64,000 nt of DNA from Acidobacteriota bacterium (GTDB lineage: Bacteria > Acidobacteriota > Holophagae > Holophagales > Holophagaceae), in contig JAJYRN010000004.1 in assembly GCA_021794095.1 (NCBI GenBank), positions 62,001-126,000 on the forward strand, in the 5' to 3' direction. A program made the translations under genes and the position numbers. Shown piece after piece: positions 56,641-64,000 of this stretch (its first letter is position 1; each line of letters opens with the position of its first letter). The notes under the pieces were generated by a model, which ran no database searches, was not told the DNA's origin, and saw only the letters and a program-made list of their open reading frames with translations.

Positions 56641-57687
56641 TCAGGCACCGGCCTGCTTCCTGAGCACCTGGTCGGACCACCAGCGGAGGCCGCCCAGGAT
56701 CCGGCTGTAGTCCATGCGCAGTGGTCCCACCAGGGCAAAGGTCACGTAACCCGCGGATCCCAGCCGGAAGGTCCGCACCGCCGTGGCCAGGGGCATCTGT
56801 TCGAGGTAGGGATTCTCCGAGCCGAGCAGGAGATGGATATCGCCGGTCGCGCGTTCCGCGAAGGCATTGAGCAGCCGCGCCAGGCGGCCGTGTTCCTCGA
56901 AGGCGGCCACCAGGCTGCGGAACCGGCCCACATCATCGAATTCCGGGAAACTGCCGAGGCGCCCCAAGCCGGAGACCACCACGGAGGGATTCGCCGCCTC
57001 CTCCTCGGGCCAGCGGGCAGCCAGTTCCTGAAGCCGGGCCTGCAGGCTCTCGCCCGCCCGGGCTGCGGCCTGGAGCGTGCTCAGCAACCGGGTGCGCATC
57101 TCGGGCAAGGTCAGGCCGGAGAACTGAGCGGTGGCGTAATTGCCCAGCTCCGTCAGCACCGCCTCTCCGTAGCTCCAGGGGTTTTCCATCAAGCGGTGTT
57201 CCACCTCGCCGCGCGTGCCCACCCAGATGGCCACGAGGCGTCCGCCCCCCACCCGGACGAACTCCAGGCGCGCCAGGCGGCTGTGGATCAGCCGCTGGGG
57301 CAACGCCACACAGACACCGCCCATGACCTCCGCCAGGGTGCGGCTGGCATGCCGGGCCCAGGCTTCGGGCTCCAGATCCAGGCCGTCCAAGGCCTCGACC
57401 AGCCGCGCCTCGGCCACGGGATCCGGCGCCGCGGGAGCGATCCAGCGGTCCACGTAGTAGCGGTAGGCGCGTTCCGTGGGGATCCGCCCCGCGGAGGTGT
57501 GGGGCTGGGCCACCCAGTTCTCATCCTCCAGATCCGCAAGCACGTTGCGAATGGTCGCACTGGAGAGGGCCTCGGGATACCGCTTGGCCAACAGACGGGA
57601 GCCCACCGGCTCGCCCTCCTGGAGGTAGGCCTCGATGAGGGTCTTCAAGACAGATTCGCTGCGGGCGCTGAGGCGGGTGTGCGTCAT
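56641..57687 (-). CDS. hrcA: Heat-inducible transcription repressor HrcA
   Basis: The 348-residue protein has the HrcA winged helix (LKTLIEAYLQEGEPVGSRLL, then LSSATIRNVLADLED, HTSAGRIPTERAYRYYVD) and the GAF-like C-terminal part with a family-typical end (LGGLRWWSDQVL). HrcA represses chaperone operons by binding CIRCE. Start ATG 57687 fits the family N-terminus. No CIRCE is visible in the 54-base gap upstream, nor before grpE or dnaK. Confidence 0.93.
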   Translation of the reverse strand: MTHTRLSARSESVLKTLIEAYLQEGEPVGSRLLAKRYPEALSSATIRNVLADLEDENWVAQPHTSAGRIPTERAYRYYVDRWIAPAAPDPVAEARLVEALDGLDLEPEAWARHASRTLAEVMGGVCVALPQRLIHSRLARLEFVRVGGGRLVAIWVGTRGEVEHRLMENPWSYGEAVLTELGNYATAQFSGLTLPEMRTRLLSTLQAAARAGESLQARLQELAARWPEEEAANPSVVVSGLGRLGSFPEFDDVGRFRSLVAAFEEHGRLARLLNAFAERATGDIHLLLGSENPYLEQMPLATAVRTFRLGSAGYVTFALVGPLRMDYSRILGGLRWWSDQVLRKQAGA

Positions 57688-57741
57688 GGGCCCCCCCCCT
57701 GATGGGGCTGTCATACTATAGCCCGCTCCCTGGAGGTTCCC

Positions 57742-58596
57742 ATGTCCCTCAGTCGTTTCCGCCTCCCTGCGGTTCTCATCCTGGCCGTTGGCCTCGTCTT
57801 CGCCCTCGCCTGCAATCGCAAGAGCGCGGCGGCCCTCCAGGCCGAGCAGGACGCCAAGGATGCCCAGGCCAAGGTTGCTCAGCTTGAACAGCAGCTTGCG
57901 TCGGCTCAATCGCAGAAAACCGGCGCCAGCCAGGGCGAAACCGCCAAGGTCGTCGCGAAGGGGCATGTCAAGGCCCTGGAGCGCGAGGTGGCCGATGCCA
58001 AGCGGCGGGCCCAGGCCGCCCAGCAACAGGCGGCCCAGCTGGAAACGGCTCCCGCGGCCCCGCAGGCCCCGAAGCCTCTGGTGGTGGATGTCCCCACCGG
58101 CACCACCCTTCATGTGGCCCTGGCCCGCGAACTGGCGACCGACAAGGACCAGGCGGGTGATGCGTGGGATGGCACCCTCGCGTCCGATGTGGTGGTGAAT
58201 GGACAGCTCGTCTGGAGCGCGGGTACCCGCGTGCGCGGCGTGGTCACCCAGAGCGTGCCGGCGGGCCGTCTCGCCAGCGGCAAGGGCGCCCTGGGCATCA
58301 AGGTCACGGAAGTCGGCGGCGTGGGCCTCGATACCGACAGCCACGTCATGGTGGGTGAGGCCCGCGGAGCCCGGAATGCCAAGATGATCGGCGGTGGCGC
58401 CGCCCTGGGCGCCCTCATCGGCATCCTGTCCGACCGGAACAACAAGAACGACCACGCCCTGGGTGGCGCAGCCATCGGAGCCGCCGCCGGCACTGCGCTG
58501 GCCGCCGGCACAGCGGATACGATCATCCGGATCCCCGCCACGCCGCCCCTCACCTTCAGTCTCACGGCGCCGGAGCGCGTGACGATCCGTAAGTAG
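57742..58596 (+). CDS. Putative lipoprotein with coiled coil and glycine-zipper segments
   Basis: The 284-residue protein has a lipoprotein-type leader (LPAVLILAVGLVFALAC; cysteine near residue 24), a coiled coil rich in Ala/Gln/Lys (about 28-105), a beta-rich middle (about 112-215) and glycine-zipper stretches (GGGAALGALIGILSD and GGAAIGAAAGTALAAGT). I know no function. A GGAGGT ribosome binding site precedes the start. It is divergent from hrcA, with 54 bases shared between the promoters. Confidence 0.8.
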   Translation: MSLSRFRLPAVLILAVGLVFALACNRKSAAALQAEQDAKDAQAKVAQLEQQLASAQSQKTGASQGETAKVVAKGHVKALEREVADAKRRAQAAQQQAAQLETAPAAPQAPKPLVVDVPTGTTLHVALARELATDKDQAGDAWDGTLASDVVVNGQLVWSAGTRVRGVVTQSVPAGRLASGKGALGIKVTEVGGVGLDTDSHVMVGEARGARNAKMIGGGAALGALIGILSDRNNKNDHALGGAAIGAAAGTALAAGTADTIIRIPATPPLTFSLTAPERVTIRK

Positions 58597-58630
58597 CCAT
58601 TCCTCCACTCGGCTTCCAGCCGATCGGTCT

Positions 58631-58660
58631 CGACATCGGGAGGTTGACCTCCCGATGTCG
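58631..58660. terminator. Hairpin after the lipoprotein gene
   Basis: CGACATCGGGAGG and CCTCCCGATGTCG form a perfect 13-bp stem with a TTGA loop. There is no T-run, so intrinsic termination is likely but unproven; it may also protect the 3' end. Confidence 0.6.
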
Positions 58661-58684
58661 CAGGTCCAGACCGGACCACGCGTA

Positions 58685-58787
58685 GCGAACGCTCAGCGGC
58701 CAGGTTCAGGCCTCCAGCGCCTGCAGCCGCTCCGCCTCAAAGGCCGCCCGCAGGGGTTCGAGGATGGGTTCGAGCTGACCCTGCATG
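58685..58787. repeat. Duplicated 3' end of prfA (copy outside the gene)
   Basis: This 103-bp segment matches 58893-58995 with one mismatch, at a period of 208 bases. The matching part of the other copy contains the last 26 codons and stop of prfA, so this copy repeats a piece beginning MQGQLEPILEPLRAAFEAER on the minus strand. It is not expected to be a functional gene. Confidence 0.88.
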
Positions 58788-58892
58788 GCGGGACCCGCTC
58801 CGCGATCCGCGCACCGCGCGGGAGCGGGAGCACGCGCCGGGGGCGCGTGCGTTCGCGGGGTAGCAGGGCCGCGTGCGCCGAGCCGCGCAGCG
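58788..58892. other. Hairpin-rich spacer between the duplicated prfA tails
   Basis: The 105-bp spacer is extremely GC-rich and palindromic: GCACGCGCC-GGG-GGCGCGTGC is a perfect 9-bp hairpin, and CCGCTCCGCG pairs with CGCGGGAGCGG. The whole 317-base stretch 58597-58913 contains no credible gene apart from the partial prfA copy. Confidence 0.7.
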
Positions 58893-58913
58893 GCGAGCGC
58901 TCAGCGGCCAGGT

Positions 58914-59987
58914 TCAGGCCTCCAGCGCCTGCAGCCGCTCCGCCTCAAAGGCCGCCCGCAGGGGTTCGAGGATGGGTTCGAGCTGACCCTGCATGAACCC
59001 ATCCAACTGGTGGCTGGTGACGTTCACGCGGTGGTCGGTGACGCGGCTCTGGGGGAAGTTGTAGGTCCGGATCTTCTCGCTGCGATCGCCGCTGCCCACC
59101 TGGGACTTCCGCAGGGCGGCGTGGGCGGCGTCGGCTTCCTCCTGGGCTTTCTGGAGCAGCCGGCTGCGGAGGACGGTCATGGCCTTGGCCATGTTCTTGA
59201 TCTGGCTGCGCTCGTCCTGGCACTGCACCACGGTGTTGGTGGGCAGATGCGTCAGGCGCACGGCCGAATAGGTGGTGTTGACGCTCTGCCCGCCCTTGCC
59301 GCCAGAGCAGAAGGTGTCAATGCGCAGATCTTTCTGCTGAATCTCGATGTCCACATCTTCGGCCTCCGGCATGACGGCCACGGTGGCGGCGGAGGTATGG
59401 ATGCGGCCCTGGGTCTCGGTCTTGGGCACGCGCTGGACGCGGTGGACGCCGGATTCGAAACGGAAGAGGGAGTAGGCGCCTTCCCCCTGGATCTCCGCCA
59501 CCACCTCCTTGAGGCCGCCCTGCTCGGCCTCGCTTTCGTCAAGCACCGTAACCCGGAAGCCCCGGCGTTCGGCGAAGCGCACGTACATGCGGAAGAGCTC
59601 CGCGGCAAAGAGGGCCGCCTCTTCGCCCCCGGTGCCGGCCCGCACTTCCAGAATCACGTTCTTGGCGTCGGCGGGATCGCGGGGGACGAGCAGGCGCTTG
59701 ATCCGCTCTTCTCCCTCGGCGAGGGCCTTCTTCAGGCCTGGGATCTCGTCCTGGGCCATGTCCCGCAGCTCGGGATCCTGCCCCTTGTCGGCCAGAATCC
59801 CCTCGGCTTCCTCCAGCTGCTTGCGCAGGGTCTTCTGCCCCTGGAAGGCCAGGACCACGGGTTCCAGCTCGGCGCGAAGCTTCGCCAGCTCCCGCAGCCG
59901 CTTCGGATCGGACACGATGGCCGGATCCTGGAGCTGGGCCTCCACTTCCTGGAAACGGGCTTCCACGGCTTCAAGCTGGTCGAGCAT
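58914..59987 (-). CDS. prfA: Peptide chain release factor 1
   Basis: RF1 terminates translation at UAA and UAG. The 357-residue protein has the PxT stop-codon motif in VHRVQRVPKTETQGRIHTSA and the catalytic GGQ in CSGGKGGQSVNTTYS (about 229-231). The PxT tripeptide distinguishes RF1 from RF2. Its 3' end is part of a 208-base-period duplication, but the reading frame is intact. It lies 75 bases downstream of rpmE, across a terminator. Confidence 0.95.
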   Translation of the reverse strand: MLDQLEAVEARFQEVEAQLQDPAIVSDPKRLRELAKLRAELEPVVLAFQGQKTLRKQLEEAEGILADKGQDPELRDMAQDEIPGLKKALAEGEERIKRLLVPRDPADAKNVILEVRAGTGGEEAALFAAELFRMYVRFAERRGFRVTVLDESEAEQGGLKEVVAEIQGEGAYSLFRFESGVHRVQRVPKTETQGRIHTSAATVAVMPEAEDVDIEIQQKDLRIDTFCSGGKGGQSVNTTYSAVRLTHLPTNTVVQCQDERSQIKNMAKAMTVLRSRLLQKAQEEADAAHAALRKSQVGSGDRSEKIRTYNFPQSRVTDHRVNVTSHQLDGFMQGQLEPILEPLRAAFEAERLQALEA

Positions 59988-60012
59988 GGATCACCTTCCG
60001 TCGGTTGCGCCC

Positions 60013-60045
60013 AAACAAAAAGAACGGGCCGAGGGTTCGGCCCGT
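60013..60045 (-). terminator. Rho-independent terminator after rpmE
   Basis: ACGGGCCGA and TCGGCCCGT form a 9-bp stem with a 4-base loop; on the minus strand it is followed by TCTTTTTGTTT. It lies between rpmE and prfA, so prfA depends on read-through or on its own promoter. Confidence 0.88.
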
Positions 60046-60062
60046 CCTTTGGAACGCATCAG

Positions 60063-60305
60063 CTAGGCCTCGGTCGTCTCGGCGACGGCGACAGCGGCGG
60101 GGGTTTCCTTCTTCGCATACTTCTTGTTGAACTTCTCCACGCGGCCTTCGGTGTCCATCAGGCGCTGCTTGCCGGTGAAGTAGGGGTGGCAGGCGGAACA
60201 GACTTCCACCCGCAGCTCCTTCTTCGTGGAGCGGGTCATGAACTCGTTGCCACAGGCGCAGTGAACCTTCACCTCGTGCAGCTCGGGATGGATCTTGTCT
60301 TTCAT
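60063..60305 (-). CDS. rpmE: 50S ribosomal protein L31, zinc-binding type
   Basis: The 80-residue protein begins [20 protein letters not shown] and contains [20 protein letters not shown]. Cysteines at 16, 18, 36 and 39 form the zinc ribbon, so this is the C+ form of L31. The C-terminus has a short Ala/Glu/Thr extension. GGAGGCCAAG precedes the start. Confidence 0.95.
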   Translation of the reverse strand: MKDKIHPELHEVKVHCACGNEFMTRSTKKELRVEVCSACHPYFTGKQRLMDTEGRVEKFNKKYAKKETPAAVAVAETTEA

Positions 60306-60433
60306 CTTGGCCTCCTGGGACCGACCGCATGCCCCAGAAGCGGGCGCGCGCACGCGGCTTGTCCACGCAAGACAGCCAGTCTACCGTCCAGAGCGCCGCG
60401 GCTCAAGGGGAAAGGATGAGGCGGACCTGGGGA

Positions 60434-61192
60434 TCAACCTTGTTCCTGGGGGGTGAACACCCACCGCTCGGCCAGCAGGCGCTTGAGCTTCAGTGCGCCG
60501 AATACAGCGAGGAGCAGAGTGAAGTTGAAGCTCAGCTCGTAGGGCACCTGCCACCACTGGAAACGGATCCGCCCCAGCAGCCCCACCTCGACGAAGAACA
60601 TCAGCCCTGTGAAGAGTACCGGTTCCAGGATGGATTCCCACAGAGGGCGTTCCTGGGCGTGGCGTTCCAGCAGGTAGCCCGTGAAGGCCCCGTAGAGCAG
60701 CCGGGTGGGCTTGAAGCCATGCATGGTGGTGAAGCCCAGGGGAATGGAAAGCAGGGTGGTGATGCCGACCGCCACCGCCAGGCGAGCCACCGGCCCCAGC
60801 CGGGCCCATTGGCGCCGGACCCAGAAGAATCCTGCCCCAACGGCCAATCCCTGGGCGGCCGCGAAGGGCAGGCAGATGAACCAGTGCCAGCCTTCGATCA
60901 GCATGTGGCCCCCGGTGGCCAAGCCCAGGAACATGCCCGCGACCAGCGCGGAACTGCCCCGGTGGCGGGCATCCTGGCCCTCGCTGGCCGCCAGATCCCG
61001 GGCCAGGGCGCCAGGCCTCTCCTTTTCCGCCAGCAGGGCGGCCATCCCGAGCTCGCCCTCCAGGCCCCGGGCCTCGGCTTCATCCATCAAGTGGCAGGCC
61101 AGTTCCCGCAGCAGCATGGCCCGTCGCCGGCGGGAAACACTCCGGAGGCCGGCTTCCACCTGGGACAGATAGCTGGTGAGGGCCCGGTTCAT
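60434..61192 (-). CDS. HAAS-domain membrane protein, PadR partner
   Basis: The 252-residue protein has a helical N-terminal segment (LTSYLSQVEAGLRSVSRRRR, then AMLLRELACHLMDEAEARG) like the HAAS domain common next to PadR regulators, followed by four or five membrane helices. In such pairs the HAAS domain is thought to sense or bind the regulator. It starts 7 bases after the padR stop, so both share a transcript. Confidence 0.75.
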   Translation of the reverse strand: MNRALTSYLSQVEAGLRSVSRRRRAMLLRELACHLMDEAEARGLEGELGMAALLAEKERPGALARDLAASEGQDARHRGSSALVAGMFLGLATGGHMLIEGWHWFICLPFAAAQGLAVGAGFFWVRRQWARLGPVARLAVAVGITTLLSIPLGFTTMHGFKPTRLLYGAFTGYLLERHAQERPLWESILEPVLFTGLMFFVEVGLLGRIRFQWWQVPYELSFNFTLLLAVFGALKLKRLLAERWVFTPQEQG

Positions 61193-61199
61193 GGCACCG

Positions 61200-61526
61200 T
61201 CAGGCCTTGGGCCCCACGAAGGCCTCGACCATGTCCACGAACTGGTTCCACTCCTTTTTCTTGGCCTTCAGGAAGGCCTGCCCGGCGGGCTGGATGGCGT
61301 AATAGCGCCGCTCTCGCCCGTTCTGCTGGGTCTCCCAGTAGGACGTGATGAACTCCGCCGCTTCAAGCTTGTGGAGTGCAGGGTACAGGGCGCCTTCCTT
61401 GACGGTATAGGTCCCGCCCGTTCGCTGGCGCACCGTCTCGATGATCTGGTAGCCGTACATCGGGGCCTCGGACAACAGCGACAGCAGGAGCAACGGGGTA
61501 CTGCCCTTCAGAAGTTCACGATCCAT
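61200..61526 (-). CDS. PadR-family transcriptional regulator
   Basis: The 108-residue winged-helix protein matches PadR: LLKGSTPLLLLSLLSEAPMY, GYQIIETVRQRTGGTYTVKE, GALYPALHKLEAAEFITSYW and GRERRYYAIQPAGQAFL. A GGAGG precedes the ATG at 61526; the frame upstream is not homologous. It likely regulates its own operon with the HAAS protein. The inducer is unknown. Confidence 0.9.
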   Translation of the reverse strand: MDRELLKGSTPLLLLSLLSEAPMYGYQIIETVRQRTGGTYTVKEGALYPALHKLEAAEFITSYWETQQNGRERRYYAIQPAGQAFLKAKKKEWNQFVDMVEAFVGPKA

Positions 61527-61669
61527 GGGTGCCTCCAGTTTAGGCTCGAATGCAACTTTCCGGATCATTGTGCCTCGCAAGACGATAGCGCGCAAGCTCC
61601 GGTTGCCGTGGAAGCAGGGGGATGGCCCCATCCAGCCAGGCCTTCCGCTACCCTGCCGGGGGAGACACC

Positions 61670-62602
61670 ATGGACCTGGTTCTGGCCACGGAGGCCCTGG
61701 AGCGCGAGCGGGATGAGGCCACCTGGACCGCCTGGGGCGGGGCGCTGCCCCTCGGGGACTACCTGGCGCGGCTCCACCGGTTCCGGAACCATCCCTGGCC
61801 CCGGGAGGCCATGGCCACCTGGGTGCTGGTGGATCCGGAGGGCGTGGCCGTGGCCTCCTGCCAGGCCTACCGCACCGCGAGCCGCCTGCGGGGCGTTCCG
61901 GGCCAGGCCTATGGCCTTGGGAGCGTCTTTGTGGATCCCGCCCAGCGGGGCCAGGGGCTGGCCTCTCACCTGCTGGCGCACCTCACTGCCCGCCTGACGG
62001 CGGAGGATCCGACGGCTCAGGCCTGCTTCCTTTTCGCGGAAGCCGGCGCCTCGGCCTATCGGCGGGCCGGGTTCCAGGATCGCCCGACCGGCTCCCTGGC
62101 CTTTTCCGCCCGGCCGGGCGATGCGGCGTCGGTCGCGGATGGCCTGATCCATGAAACCGAACTCCCCAGCGCCGCGGCCGCCCTGGCCTGGCCCGGGGGC
62201 CCCTTCGCCCTCCACCCGTCACCGGCCCAGCTGGACTGGCACCGGGAGCGCGAATGCATCCTCCTGGGCGTCACGGGCGGGGCGCCTCCCCCCCTGCGGG
62301 GCGCCCGGGCGGGCCAGGGACTCGCCCTCTGGGTGGCGGATCCGACCCGCCAGGCTTTGACCTTCCTCTGCTTCCAGGCGCACACCGCCGCTGAAGCTTC
62401 CGCCTTGCTGGAAACCGCGCGCCGCACCGCCGCCGCCTGCGGCCTGCCCCGGGTGCTGCTCTGGGATGCCACCGAGGCACCGGCCCCCCTCCGGGCCGAA
62501 GGCACGGCGCTGGCCGACGCGCTGCATCCCATGCTCCACCCCCTGACGGGCGCCTTCCAGGCCGCCGACTGGGCCACGGTCACCGGAGCCGCCTGCATCT
62601 GA
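61670..62602 (+). CDS. GNAT-family N-acetyltransferase
   Basis: The 310-residue protein has a GNAT core in its N-terminal half: LGSVFVDPAQRGQGLASHLL is the acetyl-CoA-binding motif A, and GASAYRRAGF is motif B. The C-terminal half is a less conserved extension reminiscent of LYC1-like enzymes. The acceptor substrate is unknown. The start at 61670 has GGGGGAGA upstream. It is divergent from padR. Confidence 0.82.
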   Translation: MDLVLATEALERERDEATWTAWGGALPLGDYLARLHRFRNHPWPREAMATWVLVDPEGVAVASCQAYRTASRLRGVPGQAYGLGSVFVDPAQRGQGLASHLLAHLTARLTAEDPTAQACFLFAEAGASAYRRAGFQDRPTGSLAFSARPGDAASVADGLIHETELPSAAAALAWPGGPFALHPSPAQLDWHRERECILLGVTGGAPPPLRGARAGQGLALWVADPTRQALTFLCFQAHTAAEASALLETARRTAAACGLPRVLLWDATEAPAPLRAEGTALADALHPMLHPLTGAFQAADWATVTGAACI

Positions 62603-62691
62603 CCCTGGGACCGGCCTCCCCCGGGCGGTAGCATGGGGGCTTCGCCGCGGTCGCAGGTCGCGCCCGCGCACCGGTCCAGGAGCGTTCATCC

Positions 62692-64000
62692 ATGCCTACG
62701 ATCCGTCCCCGTTCCATTCCCCTGGCCTGGGCGCTCTGCGCCTGCGCCTTCGCCTTTGCAGGCACCCCGCCCGGAGCCTCGTTCATGAAGCCGAGCCCCC
62801 TGCCCTTCCATGCGCCCCAGTTCAACCGGATCCACGATGCGGACTTCCTGCCCGCCTTCGAGGCCGGGATGAAGGCCCATGACGCCGAGATCCAGACCAT
62901 CGCCAACAACCCCGCCGCGCCGACCTTCGAGAACACGATCGTGGCCCTGGAGCGCTCGGGCGCGGAACTCACCCGCGTGGAGAAGGTCTTCTTCCACCTG
63001 GCCTCGGCCAACACCAACCCGGACCTCCAGAAGATCCAAGCTGAAGTGGCCCCCCAGCTGGCTGCCCACGGCGATGCGATCTCCATGAACGCCAAGCTCT
63101 TCCAGCGCATCAAGGCCATCTACGACCAGCGGGCGCACCTGAAGCTCGGACCGGAAGGCCAGGTTCTGGTGGCGCGCTACTACCAGGATTTCGTCCATGC
63201 CGGCGCCCAGCTGTCCGCAGCGGATCAGACCAAGCTTCGGGCCTTCAACCAGGAGGAATCCAAGCTCACCACCGAATTCCAGAACCGGCTTCTGGCCGGC
63301 ACCAAGGATGGCGCCCTGGTGCTGGATCGCCGGGAGGATCTGAAGGGCCTGTCCACAGGTGAAATCGAAGCCGCTGCCGCCGCGGCCAAGGCGCGCGGAC
63401 TGGAGGGCAAGTTCGTCCTGCCCCTCCAGAACACCACCCAGCAGCCGGCCCTCACCGACCTCGCGGACCGCGCCATCCGCGAACGCCTGTTCAAGGCCTC
63501 GGTGGACCGGTGCAGCCTAGGTAACGCCGACGACACCCGTGCCATCATCCTCGACCTCGCCCGGATCCGCGCCCAGAAGGCCGCCCTCTTCGGCTACAAG
63601 AATTTCGCCGGCTACGCCATGTACGACCAGATGGCGAAGACCCCCGAAGCCGCCGAGAAGCTGATGACCTCCCTGGTGCCCGCGGCCACCGCCAAGGCCC
63701 GCGCCGAGGCCGCGAAGATCCAGGCGCTCATTGACCAGCAGAAGGGCGGCTTCAAGCTCGCCCCCTGGGACTGGAACTTCTACGCCGAGCAGGTCCGCAA
63801 GGCCGAGTACAACCTGGACGATGCCCAGATCAAGCCCTACTTCGAGCTGAACCGGGTGCTTCAGGATGGCGTCTTCTACGCCGCCCACCAGCTCTACGGC
63901 CTCACCTTCAAGGAGCGCCACGACATCCCGGTCTACAACCCCGATGTGCGGGTGTTCGAGGTCTTCGACGCCGACAAGAAGCCCCTGGCCCTTTTCTACG
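62692..64000 (+). CDS. M3-family metallopeptidase (Dcp-like), 3'-truncated by the window edge
   Basis: From ATG 62692 (with AGGAGCG upstream) the frame is open to the window end, giving 436 residues. A signal peptide (SIPLAWALCACAFAFA) is followed by sequence typical of peptidyl-dipeptidase Dcp/oligopeptidase M3 enzymes: PAPTFENTIVALERSG-like AAPTFENTIVALERSG, LGNADDTRAIILDLARIRAQ, KAALFGYKNFAGYAMYDQMA and KAEYNLDDAQIKPYFELNRV. The HExxH zinc site would lie beyond the window. It would trim dipeptides from exported or periplasmic oligopeptides. Confidence 0.92.
   Translation, partial: MPTIRPRSIPLAWALCACAFAFAGTPPGASFMKPSPLPFHAPQFNRIHDADFLPAFEAGMKAHDAEIQTIANNPAAPTFENTIVALERSGAELTRVEKVFFHLASANTNPDLQKIQAEVAPQLAAHGDAISMNAKLFQRIKAIYDQRAHLKLGPEGQVLVARYYQDFVHAGAQLSAADQTKLRAFNQEESKLTTEFQNRLLAGTKDGALVLDRREDLKGLSTGEIEAAAAAAKARGLEGKFVLPLQNTTQQPALTDLADRAIRERLFKASVDRCSLGNADDTRAIILDLARIRAQKAALFGYKNFAGYAMYDQMAKTPEAAEKLMTSLVPAATAKARAEAAKIQALIDQQKGGFKLAPWDWNFYAEQVRKAEYNLDDAQIKPYFELNRVLQDGVFYAAHQLYGLTFKERHDIPVYNPDVRVFEVFDADKKPLALFY

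Overview
The window is 64 kb of GC-rich chromosomal DNA, dense with genes on both strands. The gene content points to a Gram-negative, respiring bacterium with type IV pili. A set of features is reminiscent of Acidobacteriota of the Holophaga/Geothrix kind: an octahaem c-type cytochrome, tandem OPT peptide transporters, several secreted peptidases, DUF4388 and HAAS/PadR proteins, and many intergenic GC-rich repeats. This placement is inference from gene content; no rRNA gene is present to confirm it.

Layout. 1-5.6 kb: the end of an unknown gene, rnr and ruvC, then a BlaI-type repressor with a rare M56 peptidase/lytic transglycosylase fusion behind a clear operator. 5.8-9.7 kb: malic enzyme and a DUF255/thioredoxin-fold protein. 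9.8-12.3 kb: an antitoxin gene, a truncated ParE toxin, a low-GC island with two exported proteins, and a transposase relic. 12.3-19.9 kb: a VOC protein, a long-chain acyl-CoA ligase, a DUF4388 protein, ffh, rpsP-khpA-rimM, and an octahaem cytochrome of the hydroxylamine oxidoreductase family. 20-25.4 kb: an MgtC/DUF4010 membrane protein, a marC pseudogene, sppA, a bacilliredoxin, a class III CoA-transferase and a DciA-like protein. 25.4-26.0 kb: tRNA-Pro followed by a 122-bp tandem repeat. 26.1-38.2 kb: cutA, glpX, a DUF4442 protein, two M13 peptidases, an M1 aminopeptidase and two OPT transporters. 38.2-42.4 kb: a hybrid histidine kinase and an HD-GYP response regulator, followed upstream by a gene-poor stretch. 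42.4-44.4 kb: ECF sigma factor, anti-sigma factor and an exported protein. 44.4-52.7 kb: pilB-pilT-pilC-suhB on the minus strand, then an unknown helical protein and a diguanylate cyclase on the plus strand. 52.7-57.7 kb: hrcA-grpE-dnaK-dnaJ. 57.7-64 kb: a lipoprotein, prfA with a duplicated 3' end, rpmE, a PadR/HAAS pair, a GNAT protein and the start of an M3 peptidase.

How the genes work together. Five peptidases (two M13, M1, the partial M3, SppA) and two OPT carriers suggest peptide scavenging. The pilus ATPases, the c-di-GMP synthase and the HD-GYP phosphodiesterase suggest surface motility under second-messenger control. The octahaem cytochrome suggests nitrogen-oxide chemistry in the periplasm.

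The least conventional items are the M56-transglycosylase fusion, the tRNA-linked 122-bp repeat array, the duplicated prfA tail with a hairpin-rich spacer, the interrupted toxin-antitoxin locus, and a chaperone operon that encodes HrcA but shows no CIRCE element in its own gaps.
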